Of a stretch of DNA of 64,000 bases, positions 47,188 to 53,736 are shown piece after piece. The translations under genes were made by a program, and so were the position numbers. Below the pieces are notes generated by a model. It had not been told where the DNA came from. It did not search any database and saw only the letters and a list, made by a program, of their open reading frames with translations. The number at the start of each line of letters is the position of its first letter. Position 1 is the stretch's first letter. Location of the stretch: assembly GCF_004005865.1 (NCBI RefSeq), contig NZ_SACN01000002.1, positions 554,757 through 618,756 of the forward strand. Reading direction: 5' to 3'. This stretch comes from Sphingomonas crocodyli. Its GTDB lineage: Bacteria; Pseudomonadota; Alphaproteobacteria; Sphingomonadales; Sphingomonadaceae.

Positions 47188-47493
47188 ATGACACAATCAT
47201 CCGGCAGTTCACCGTTTAAGGCAGACCCAGCGGTCCCTGATGGCGCTGAGACTATTGGCGATGACTGGACCGAATCGTCGCCCGGCACCGGACCAAAGCG
47301 CACCGGCGGGGGATCAGATGCAGGCACTCCGACGACCGTCTACTATGCAGCTTGCCAAGATTGCCCCAGCGATGGTGTGACAGGCGGCTGGGTTGGTCCG
47401 AACCGCTCAGATCGCGCCGACGCGGACAGGGATGTCTCGGCTCATTTGAAGGCGCATCCCACGCACTCGCCGGGAGTTGTGACAGCGGGTTGA
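47188..47493 (+). CDS. Hypothetical small polar protein with Cys pair
   Basis: A 101-residue protein rich in Gly, Ser, Thr and Asp. The C-terminal half has TTVYYAACQDCPSDGVTGGW, a CxxC pair, and ends with HLKAHPTHSPGVV, so a zinc site is possible. A strong ribosome site (gaaggagg) supports the start at 47,188; the longer upstream frame is not credible. Preceded by the RNA-like element at 46,998-47,072. Function unknown. Confidence 0.65.
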   Translation: MTQSSGSSPFKADPAVPDGAETIGDDWTESSPGTGPKRTGGGSDAGTPTTVYYAACQDCPSDGVTGGWVGPNRSDRADADRDVSAHLKAHPTHSPGVVTAG

Positions 47494-47505
47494 TGTACTG
47501 AGAGT

Positions 47506-48363
47506 ATGAGTTCGCCTCGGAGCTACAGCCCAGTCGGTCAGTGCATCTACTGTGGTAGCCGCGACGGCTTAACGGTGGAGCACATTGTCCCTTACAGTCT
47601 CGGGGGGACAGCTAGGCTACCCGAAGCAAGCTGTCGGCCATGTGCGGCTGTCACCGGAGCATTTGAGCAGAGACTTACTCGCAAGATGTTTGGCAGCATC
47701 CGCGTGCGGCTGAACTTCCCGACCCGGCGACCCTCAGAGCGACCCAAAACGGTGTTGGCTCGCGATGCTGCCACGGGCCTAGAGATATCTCTCAACCCAA
47801 GCGAGGCGGTAACAATACTTCCTGTCGTTCATTTTGCACCGCCTGGGATGTTCCGAGACCCTCCTGAGCGGGCAGATAGTTATGTGGGCGCTACGGTCGA
47901 AGCTCGCCAAATGCAGCCCGACGATAACTCCAGATGGCCGTTGCTCGGCTCAAATACCTACACGTTCAAGCAGGACTTCGACCCTGACGCTCTGGCGCTC
48001 ACCCTAGCCAAAATCGCGCACGCGTGCACTGTGGCGGAGTTCGGAATCGAAAGCTTTTCATCGTTCCTGCCGCCGGTGCTCTTAGGTCAGCAGAAGGACA
48101 TTTACACATACGTGGGATCGTCACCGGCCCACATAGGTGATCCCACAGAACTGCACCGGGTCCAGCTGCACCTCGGGCATCCGCATTATGGCGCGAAAGC
48201 CGACTACCTTCTATCGGTTTCGATCTGCCTACTGTCATCTCTAGGGCTGCCAACGGCCTTAGTGATCGTGGGAAGGGCCAACGAACAGTGGGCTCAGCGG
48301 GAAGCCGCGCGGTACCATTCGAATGCCATAGGCATCCCCGAACCGCCCCCAAACCTTGCATGA
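47506..48363 (+). CDS. HNH-domain protein with long C-terminal extension
   Basis: A 285-residue protein: an N-terminal HNH/zinc module (CIYCGSRDGLTVEHIVPYSL, then CRPCAAVTGAFEQ) followed by a roughly 200-residue domain of mixed strands and helices not recognised by me. The second domain could sense or bind another molecule. HNH proteins with an EHIVP box and an extra domain often act in anti-phage or restriction contexts; that role here is inference. It is 12 bp after the previous stop. Confidence 0.75.
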   Translation: MSSPRSYSPVGQCIYCGSRDGLTVEHIVPYSLGGTARLPEASCRPCAAVTGAFEQRLTRKMFGSIRVRLNFPTRRPSERPKTVLARDAATGLEISLNPSEAVTILPVVHFAPPGMFRDPPERADSYVGATVEARQMQPDDNSRWPLLGSNTYTFKQDFDPDALALTLAKIAHACTVAEFGIESFSSFLPPVLLGQQKDIYTYVGSSPAHIGDPTELHRVQLHLGHPHYGAKADYLLSVSICLLSSLGLPTALVIVGRANEQWAQREAARYHSNAIGIPEPPPNLA

Positions 48364-48384
48364 TCGTTCCCTCTATGTTCTCAT

Positions 48385-48600
48385 ATGTTGATGGAACGAC
48401 TCACAATCCCCCGCCTCGCTGACATCCTCCTGAACGCCCCCGGATGGGCTCGCGTGGGCCTCACGGTCCCCAATGCCCGTATGCGCGAACAGGCCGCAGA
48501 CGCCCTCGCAGCGACTATAGTGGACCGGCTGGGCCTTGAGGTGGACGAGAGGGACCGAAAGACCCTGCCGCTCCCCCTTCCGGAGCCTCAGGGACGGTGA
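48385..48600 (+). CDS. Small hypothetical protein, first gene of the SRAP operon
   Basis: A 71-residue product (LTIPRLADILLNAPGWARVG; MREQAADALAATIVDRLG). Its helical form with conserved-looking tryptophan suggests a real small protein. Starts at 48,385 or 48,391. It precedes a run of closely packed genes through 51,603 and is probably co-transcribed with them. No known domain is recognised. Confidence 0.6.
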   Translation: MLMERLTIPRLADILLNAPGWARVGLTVPNARMREQAADALAATIVDRLGLEVDERDRKTLPLPLPEPQGR

Positions 48601-48658
48601 TGTCGTGGCGCTGTACCGCGATGGCCTGAAGCATCCCACGGCGATCTGGGAGGCCGCT

Positions 48659-48940
48659 ATGATGCACTACACGGTCCAAGTGATCTGCACCGCCCGAGGG
48701 TGTAACCATGTGGCCGTGTTCGATCCTCATGGGCTCTGGCAGCACTTCACGGTGCGGGATTGGGACCAAGCCTTCCGACTGGCCCAAGGGCGCTTCTGGT
48801 GCCGTCCGTGTTCCGAGCAGGCACGGCAGAAGGTCAAGCGGGCCGTCCTTCAGCCGTCGCGAAACAAGGTGACTGACAACCGCTTTCCCATGCCGAACGA
48901 GAGGGACTGGAAGCGGTTCGTCGCGAGGCATCGGGGCTAG
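48659..48940 (+). CDS. Small zinc-ribbon-like protein
   Basis: A 93-residue protein with two Cys pairs: QVICTARGCNHVAVFDPHGL and FWCRPCSEQARQKV. The gggagg ribosome site 5 nt upstream supports the ATG at 48,659 over the upstream GTG at 48,605. The C-terminal third is basic. It may bind DNA or RNA. It sits directly before the degenerate SRAP gene. Confidence 0.6.
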   Translation: MMHYTVQVICTARGCNHVAVFDPHGLWQHFTVRDWDQAFRLAQGRFWCRPCSEQARQKVKRAVLQPSRNKVTDNRFPMPNERDWKRFVARHRG

Positions 48941-48945
48941 ACGAG

Positions 48946-49608
48946 ATGTCCCGCCTGCATACCATCCAAGCGACCCTAAAGGCCGTTGCGGACCACTTCG
49001 GCGCGGAGGTATCGGAAGGCCTTGAAGTGCCCCCCGAGACCATCGAAGGCTGGCCGGGTCTTGTAGTGATCGAGCGGGATGGCCGCAGGCATCTCCGGTC
49101 CATGCTGTGGGGTTTCCCAAGGCGCACAAGGGAAATGCGGGAGCGTGGAGACCCTACAGGCCGCATCGGGCTCGTAGCCGACCTTACCAACCCCCTGTGG
49201 GACAAACTGGTGGTCGATCCGCGCTACCGCTGCCTGATCGTCCTGACGCACTTTGCGAACCCGGACGGCGATCCCGGCGAGAAAACCCGCACATGGTTCT
49301 CGCTGCTCGATCAACCCATCATGGCTTGGGCGGGGTTCTGCCGGAACACGCCGGAGTTCGGGCCGGTCTATGCCGGGATGACGATGGAGGCCAATGAGGC
49401 GATCCCGCCGACGAATGACCGCATGCCGGTGCTGGTGGAGCCGCAGGAGTATGATAGGTGGCTGCGGGGATCGATTGCCGACGTTATCGACATGCAGTTT
49501 GGAGCGCCGGTCGCCGCTGACAGGATGCGGGTGGAACCAACAAAGGACTTGTGGCGCAGCGAGGGCGTGCCACCATCTGCAGGTGCACAGTTCGGCCTCG
49601 AGTTTTGA
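48946..49608 (+). CDS. SRAP (HMCES/YedK) paralogue lacking all catalytic residues
   Basis: A 220-residue member of the SOS-response-associated peptidase fold. The alignment with the intact island copy at 50,768 is clear: RCLIVLTHFANPDG against RCLIPLSGFAEAEG, KTRTWFS, and NEAIPPTNDRMPV against NEAIRPVHDRMPV. Here the essential Cys2 is Ser, the active-site Asn of the NxADL position is Leu, Glu is Asn, and His is Asn. SRAP proteins use Cys2 to cross-link abasic sites in single-stranded DNA, so this one cannot. The fold residues are kept, suggesting DNA or partner binding without chemistry. Confidence 0.8.
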   Translation: MSRLHTIQATLKAVADHFGAEVSEGLEVPPETIEGWPGLVVIERDGRRHLRSMLWGFPRRTREMRERGDPTGRIGLVADLTNPLWDKLVVDPRYRCLIVLTHFANPDGDPGEKTRTWFSLLDQPIMAWAGFCRNTPEFGPVYAGMTMEANEAIPPTNDRMPVLVEPQEYDRWLRGSIADVIDMQFGAPVAADRMRVEPTKDLWRSEGVPPSAGAQFGLEF

Positions 49609-49662
49609 TAACGTGGTTACGAGTGCCGGTTAAACGGCGGCTGGCTGGCGGGAGATAAAACG

Positions 49663-49953
49663 ATGCCCATCAAAGGTCTCGATAACTTAAGGCGAAAGAT
49701 GATCGAGCTAGAAAAGGCGGTGGCTGCGCTAGACGGCAACGTAGGCGGCGTCCAGTTCAACCCATCTGATCCTCAGAGTATTGAGATCGCTATCCAACAA
49801 ACAGAGTCCGCCATCGACTCTCGCGTGGGCGATTACAGTCGGAACGAAATGGTTGGCAAGCTAGTCGTCAATATGAAGGAAAAATGCCGACAGGAAATCC
49901 TTAGACGCGCGGCGGACGCACGAGCCGGAGAGGGAGCCGTAGATGACGATTGA
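49663..49953 (+). CDS. Unknown small protein, first of an overlapping pair
   Basis: A 96-residue helical protein (LDNLRRKMIELEKAVAALDG; EMVGKLVVNMKEKCRQEILR). The last 11 bp overlap the start of the 267-aa gene. Low GC, with A/T-ending codons common, compared with the SRAP genes on each side. I cannot recognise a family. Given the overlap, it is probably the partner of the next gene, for example an antidote or sensor subunit; this is inference. Confidence 0.65.
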   Translation: MPIKGLDNLRRKMIELEKAVAALDGNVGGVQFNPSDPQSIEIAIQQTESAIDSRVGDYSRNEMVGKLVVNMKEKCRQEILRRAADARAGEGAVDDD

Positions 49954-50746
49954 GAGTGCGCTTCGAGACATTAACAATGCGGTCCTAGATTTGCAGTTGG
50001 CAGACTACAACACCTTCGAACGCCCACTGGAGCGCATCGCGCGGGCTTTTGGAGATGCTGGGATTGCGCCTGTAGTTGCCGAGCTCAAGTCTAAGGCAGA
50101 CTTCGACAAATTCATCGAGGATTCCGGTCAGGGTGGAAGTTCGCTTGGGAGCGCGAGGCTTTCTTGGCCGACAGACATCGAGCAAGAACTTGGGCTGATT
50201 ATCCACTTGATAGAGCGCGGTGCGAAAGATACGCGATGGTTCTTGGATTTCGCATTTCTTTATTATTACAGTGGGCCTAAGCTTGTCGGTAACCTAAGAA
50301 AGATTACGACAGCGGTTATCGTGCCATTTAACCGAGATTTTGCGACATATTTTAATGAAAGGTTCCCAAGTTCGCAGGCCGATGGGCGTACGAGCCCTGC
50401 TAGCGTGACCTATAATATAGGATCGCTAAACAATTCACCGCTTCAACATATTTCCACGGGCGGCCACGGGGAGCAAACTACGAGCTATTCGCATGGAGAT
50501 CTCCAAGCAGCCGTCGTCACTTACAGACGCCATGCAGATGAATTGGGCCTTGACCCCGCCCAACGGCGGAAGGCTGATGCGCAGGTTGCCACTATTGAGG
50601 CACAATTGATTGATGAGCCGGAGCCCTCAATCATCAAAGCTGCGGGGAAGTCTCTCAAGACAATAATCGAAGGGGCGCTTGGCGGAGCGGCGGGCACAGC
50701 ATTAGCATCGCCATCGGTCTGGTCGCCTCTGCTGTCGATGTTCTGA
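49943..50746 (+). CDS. Unknown protein with C-terminal hydrophobic helix, possible defence effector
   Basis: A 267-residue protein. Residues 1-140 form a helical domain (DIEQELGLIIHLIERGAKDT). Residues 145-180 form a Ser/Asn/Gly-rich linker (YNIGSLNNSPLQHISTGG). The C-terminal part has a charged helix and then a Gly/Ala hydrophobic helix (LKTIIEGALGGAAGTALASP). The linker-plus-hydrophobic tail resembles AbiTii-type and related proteins found near defence systems, but the N-terminal domain is not one I recognise. Codons are conspicuously AT-rich compared with neighbours. Confidence 0.6.
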   Translation: MTIESALRDINNAVLDLQLADYNTFERPLERIARAFGDAGIAPVVAELKSKADFDKFIEDSGQGGSSLGSARLSWPTDIEQELGLIIHLIERGAKDTRWFLDFAFLYYYSGPKLVGNLRKITTAVIVPFNRDFATYFNERFPSSQADGRTSPASVTYNIGSLNNSPLQHISTGGHGEQTTSYSHGDLQAAVVTYRRHADELGLDPAQRRKADAQVATIEAQLIDEPEPSIIKAAGKSLKTIIEGALGGAAGTALASPSVWSPLLSMF

Positions 50747-50767
50747 GGAAAGTGCGCGCTGTTTATC

Positions 50768-51412
50768 ATGTGCAATCTCTACACCGTCCGCCCCAGCCGA
50801 GATGAGGTCGCTGCGCACTTCGGGGTCCGCGCAGCCTCCACATCTAACGCCCCAGAGGAAGTCTATCCGGGCACCCCAGGACTAGTCGTCAGGGAAACCG
50901 AAGGTGTCCGCCAGCTCCAGTCGATGACTTGGGGGTGGCCCCTGCGGCTCAAGTCGATGGCCCCGACCTCCAAGCCGAAGCCGGTGAACAACATCGCGGA
51001 CCTAAGGAAGCCCATGTGGATCGGAGCAGCCCGCAAGCCCTCTGCGAGATGCCTGATACCCCTGTCGGGCTTTGCGGAGGCTGAGGGGGCGAAGGGAGCC
51101 AAGACGCGCACATGGTTCAGCGTGAAGGGCCAGCCGATCTTCGCTTGGGCAGGCCTGTGGCGTGACAGCGCGGAGTGGGGGCCGGTCTATTCTGGCGTGA
51201 TGACAGACTGCAATGAGGCCATCCGCCCGGTGCATGATCGCATGCCGGTGCTGCTGATGCCTGATGAGTACGATAGGTGGCTTAATGGGGTCTTCGAGGA
51301 CGTTGTGGCCATTCAGGATAAAGGGTTCCCCAGCGATCTGATCGAGATGCGGCGGACTGAGGAGCCGTGGATTAAGCGTACCCGAGCGCCTGAGCCCACG
51401 CTGCTACTATGA
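50768..51412 (+). CDS. SRAP (HMCES/YedK) family protein, catalytic set intact
   Basis: A 214-residue SOS-response-associated peptidase-fold protein. The mature N-terminus starts with Cys2 (MCNLYTVRPSRDEV), Asn follows in PVNNIADLRK, Glu in LSGFAEAEGAK, and His in RPVHDRMPVLL, matching the four residues required for thiazolidine cross-linking to abasic DNA. It overlaps the next small gene by 4 bp. A mobile element would use it to protect replicating or entering single-stranded DNA. The paralogue at 48,946 has lost all four residues. Confidence 0.88.
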   Translation: MCNLYTVRPSRDEVAAHFGVRAASTSNAPEEVYPGTPGLVVRETEGVRQLQSMTWGWPLRLKSMAPTSKPKPVNNIADLRKPMWIGAARKPSARCLIPLSGFAEAEGAKGAKTRTWFSVKGQPIFAWAGLWRDSAEWGPVYSGVMTDCNEAIRPVHDRMPVLLMPDEYDRWLNGVFEDVVAIQDKGFPSDLIEMRRTEEPWIKRTRAPEPTLLL

Positions 51413-51603
51413 TCGGCGATAAGGAAATATGGGCCTGCGCTTTGTTGGTCCTCAGGACCAAAGGGGAAGACGCTTGGTTTTACGCGAGCAGGCGGGCTGA
51501 CGAGTTGTTCGCGGCCGGCGACGATGCGGGCGGGCGGACGTGGGTGATGATTCTGGATTGCTTGGGGAAGCTTGAGGGCCGGGTGGGTTCCACGGTGCAG
51601 TGA
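51409..51603 (+). CDS. Small protein (DUF6961-like)
   Basis: A 64-residue protein opening IGDKEIWACALLVLRTKGED and continuing AWFYASRRADELFAAGDDAG. This form matches short proteins found many times in sphingomonad genomes (recalled as DUF6961, not checked). The ATGA overlap with the SRAP stop implies translational coupling. No function known. Confidence 0.55.
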   Translation: MIGDKEIWACALLVLRTKGEDAWFYASRRADELFAAGDDAGGRTWVMILDCLGKLEGRVGSTVQ

Positions 51604-51677
51604 GAAGCTGCCAAAAGGCAACCTTCAGCCGTTCGGCGGGTTATTCGTTATCAGGCGAATTATAGCGGACCGCAGAC

Positions 51678-52028
51678 ATGGATGGCGACAACTCCGCTCT
51701 AATCGTGGAAGATAGCCCGATTTTAGGGCCGATGATGGCCGATATGCTGGAAGAGCTAGGGCATTCCTCAACGATAATTGGAGATGAGCCTTCGGCCATC
51801 GCCTGCCTCGAAGCGGAGCAATTTTCCCTACTCGTTAGCGATTTGACGCTGGCAAACGGCGGCTCCGGGCTGAACGTCGCGAGAGAGGCATTGAGGCGGC
51901 AGCCCAGCTTAAAGGTAGTAGTAGTCTCAGGCCGCGAGCGGCCCGACGATCTTCCTGCTGGGATATCGTATTTGGCTAAGCCGTTTTCTCTGAGCCAATT
52001 TAACGCCGCCATCGCAGGATCGGCGTAG
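51678..52028 (+). CDS. Stand-alone response-regulator receiver domain
   Basis: A 116-residue CheY-like receiver. The acidic pair (VEDSPILG), the phospho-acceptor Asp55 (LVSDLTLAN), the Ser/Thr switch (VVVSGRE) and the Lys101 (LAKPFSL) are all present, so it should be able to accept phosphate. No output domain and no kinase nearby. An intact receiver in an integrated phage-like element is unusual; it may tap a host kinase or work as a phosphate sink. Confidence 0.9.
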   Translation: MDGDNSALIVEDSPILGPMMADMLEELGHSSTIIGDEPSAIACLEAEQFSLLVSDLTLANGGSGLNVAREALRRQPSLKVVVVSGRERPDDLPAGISYLAKPFSLSQFNAAIAGSA

Positions 52029-52070
52029 GCCCAGATTGCCTCGGGATGGCCATTTGATATCCTGCGGGGC

Positions 52071-52144
52071 GCTGCGGGTGTGATTGAGCCCCCTCGTCAC
52101 GGCGGGGGAGAGGGTAGCGGCCAAACGCCCCTCCCGCCCGCAGC
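52071..52144 (+). ncRNA. Three-way-junction RNA-like element, copy B
   Basis: The closing stem gctgcgggtg / cgcccgcagc encloses hairpin ccccc...ggggg (10-nt loop) and hairpin gcg-gccaaa-cgc with an outer gaggg/ccctc stem. Relative to copy A at 46,998, several stem positions change in pairs (for example A-T to G-C, U-G to C-G). It ends 6 nt before the start of the BRO-N gene, which has no other visible ribosome site. Confidence 0.45.
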
Positions 52145-52150
52145 GACCTT

Positions 52151-52564
52151 ATGACCACCAACGTTATCCCCATGTTCACCTTCAACGGCACACAGCTGCG
52201 CGGCGTGAAGATCAACGGCGAAGCATGGTTCGTTGCATCAGACGTGTGCAAATGCCTCGGCTTGTCGAACACCACGATGGCGCTGCGGGTGCTCGATGCG
52301 GATGAAAAGTCCACCCTCAAAAGATTTGAATGTGGGATGGGGGCTGGTGCGCCCGTCAACGCGGTGTCGCGGCCCGGCATGCTTCGGCTGGTGGAGCGTA
52401 GCAGCAAGCCTGAGGCGAAGGAGTTCAACCGCTGGGTGCGCCATGAGGTGCTGCCGCAAGTGATGGACAACGGTGGGTATGTCGCACCGAACGCCCAAAG
52501 ATTTATCTGGGGTGTTGCCTCTGGCTGCGGTGCGGGCTCGAATGTTCGTCCGCGCCCGTGCTGA
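52151..52564 (+). CDS. BRO-N domain phage antirepressor-like protein
   Basis: A 137-residue protein with the BRO N-terminal domain: FTFNGTQLRGVKINGEAWFV, then DVCKCLGLSNT, SRPGMLRLVERSS and RWVRHEVLPQVMDNGGY. The usual C-terminal DNA-binding (KilA-C or ANT) domain is missing. The start may be the inner Met (MFTFNG, 52,172), which is the start of the paralogue at 35,201. Nucleotide similarity to that copy is high over the first 80 bp and over the RWVRHEVLPQ segment. Possible role: antirepression or DNA binding. Confidence 0.75.
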   Translation: MTTNVIPMFTFNGTQLRGVKINGEAWFVASDVCKCLGLSNTTMALRVLDADEKSTLKRFECGMGAGAPVNAVSRPGMLRLVERSSKPEAKEFNRWVRHEVLPQVMDNGGYVAPNAQRFIWGVASGCGAGSNVRPRPC

Positions 52565-52585
52565 CAATGACGCTCTTGTCGTGCG

Positions 52586-52602
52586 CCGAGAATGATTCTC
52601 GG
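52586..52602. terminator. Perfect palindrome after BRO-N
   Basis: Seven-bp arms ccgagaa / ttctcgg with a 3-nt loop 22 bp downstream of the BRO-N stop. It may terminate the right-hand operon or be a protein-binding site at the right end of the island. No U-tract. Confidence 0.45.
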
Positions 52603-52608
52603 GCGGCG

Positions 52609-52641
52609 GGGTACGAGCTTGGGGTACATCGTGGGGTACAC
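52609..52641 (+). promoter_or_regulatory. Candidate integrase arm-type sites, right
   Basis: Three direct GGGTAC octamers starting at 52,609 (gggtacga), 52,622 (gggtacat) and 52,634 (gggtacac), with spacing of 13 and 12 bp, almost the spacing at the left end (13 and 11). They lie 64-96 bp inside the right att core; the left triplet lies 66-97 bp inside the left core. Confidence 0.6.
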
Positions 52642-52704
52642 GAAGCTCGCGCAGAATTAGCTAAAGTGTTGATTTCACTACGTTTATGCGGCCCATTAGG
52701 GCGC

Positions 52705-52721
52705 TGGCGGACACGCCGGGA
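52705..52721 (+). repeat. Right attachment site (attR core)
   Basis: The 17 bp tggcggacacgccggga form the CCA end, discriminator, acceptor 3' strand and start of the T-stem of tRNA-Ser. The left copy is at 32,943-32,959. The island therefore replaces the displaced 3' end and keeps the tRNA functional. Confidence 0.88.
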
Positions 52722-52796
52722 TTCGAACCCGGGGTACCCTATTCAGGGTACGACGGTTTAGCAAACCGTTGGTTTCAGCCACTCACCCACGTGTCC
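52705..52796 (-). tRNA. tRNA-Ser(GCU)
   Basis: A 92-nt class II tRNA including an encoded CCA end (52,705-52,707). Acceptor ggacacg / cgtgtcc with G discriminator, D-stem ggt/acc, anticodon stem acggt / accgt with the loop ttgctaa (anticodon GCU), a long variable arm and a T-arm ccggg-ttcgaat-cccgg. It reads serine AGC/AGU codons. Its 3' end is the integration target for the island to its left. Confidence 0.96.
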
Positions 52797-52944
52797 GCGA
52801 ACGGCAGAGCGGGCGCTATAACCGGGAGTAGGGGCGGGATCAACAGCGCTTTGACTCGTCTCGAAACCTTCCCGTCGTTCGTTCATTGCAGCGACAGGCG
52901 GAAGGCGGATAAGGTCGCCTCCGATGATCAGTTGGAGGATGAGG

Positions 52945-53700
52945 ATGGGGGCGATGTCGCGGTTCGGGATTGTGGGGATCGCCCTGCTGTCGGCGCTGGC
53001 CCTGCCGCTCGCGCCCGTCGCGGCGCAGGCCGTGAAGACGGTCGATCCCAATGCCGCCGCGCAGGCCGATCTGGCTCCGGCCGATCCGGTGGCCGAGGAT
53101 GGCGCCCCGGCCGCACCGCCGGCGACTCCGTCGACCGCCGATGCCGCCGCGACTGCGGAGGCCACGCCCGCCCCGGCCAGCACGCTGCGCGCCGATGCGG
53201 CGCAGGCGTCGCAGGGCGGCACCTATAATCAGGACGATGTCGTCGCCGCCGCCGAAGGCGTGTTCGGCAAGGGGGCCGAGGGCCTCGCCAAGATGATCGA
53301 AAAGGTTCTGAAGGATCAGGGCCAGCCCAACGGTTACATTGCGGGCCGCGAAGTCGGCGGCGCGGTGGTCGTGGGCCTGCGTTACGGCTCGGGCACCCTG
53401 TTCCACAAGGTCGAGGGGCAGATGCCGGTTTACTGGACCGGGCCGTCGCTGGGCTTCGATTTCGGCGCGAACGGCGCCAAGAGCTTCGTGCTGGTCTATA
53501 ATCTCTACGACAGCGGCGATCTGTTCCACCGCTATCCGGCGGCGGAGGGCACGGCCTATGTGATCGGCGGCTTCACGGCCAGCTATCTGCGCCGTGGCGA
53601 CGTGGTGCTGATCCCGATCCGCCTGGGCGTCGGCTGGCGACTGGGCGTGAACGTCGGCTACATGAACATCACGCGGGAATCGAAGTGGCTGCCGTTCTGA
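52945..53700 (+). CDS. DUF1134 protein (EipA-like envelope protein)
   Basis: A 251-residue secreted protein. The signal peptide ends near VAAQAVKT, followed by a long Ala/Pro linker (about 35-95) and a conserved DUF1134 domain (YNQDDVVAAAEGVFG; GYIAGREVGGAVVVGLRYGS; GPSLGFDFGANGAKSFVLVY). The Brucella homologue EipA supports envelope integrity. The start is uncertain among three close Mets (52,924, 52,945, 52,954); a ggagg upstream of 52,945 favours that one. Confidence 0.85.
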   Translation: MGAMSRFGIVGIALLSALALPLAPVAAQAVKTVDPNAAAQADLAPADPVAEDGAPAAPPATPSTADAAATAEATPAPASTLRADAAQASQGGTYNQDDVVAAAEGVFGKGAEGLAKMIEKVLKDQGQPNGYIAGREVGGAVVVGLRYGSGTLFHKVEGQMPVYWTGPSLGFDFGANGAKSFVLVYNLYDSGDLFHRYPAAEGTAYVIGGFTASYLRRGDVVLIPIRLGVGWRLGVNVGYMNITRESKWLPF

Positions 53701-53710
53701 TCCCAACTCA

Positions 53711-53731
53711 CCCCTCCCTTTAAGGGAGGGG
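53711..53731. terminator. Bidirectional terminator hairpin
   Basis: cccctccc-ttaa-type loop-gggagggg, 10 bp after the EipA-like stop and 6 bp before the convergent pgeF stop. The flanking bases are A/T-rich (ttaagc on the right). Fits a shared terminator. Confidence 0.6.
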
Positions 53732-53736
53732 AGGTA

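Larger units (their letters stand above)
32943..52721. mobile_element. Integrated phage-like genomic island at tRNA-Ser(GCU)
   Basis: Boundaries are set by a 17-bp perfect direct repeat: 32,943-32,959 at the left and 52,705-52,721 at the right, where it is the 3' end of the tRNA-Ser gene. A tyrosine integrase starts 120 bp inside the left copy. The roughly 19.8-kb interior has visibly lower and more variable GC than the core, many small hypothetical genes, HNH endonucleases, antirepressors, recombinases and phage ejection proteins. The flanking PBP and EipA-like genes are chromosomal and intact. No replication initiator, packaging or capsid genes are recognisable. Confidence 0.9.

Noticed and set aside
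32943..52721. Insertion-sequence transposase in the island
   Set aside because: Only tyrosine and serine recombinases are seen; no DDE transposase and no terminal repeats of IS type.
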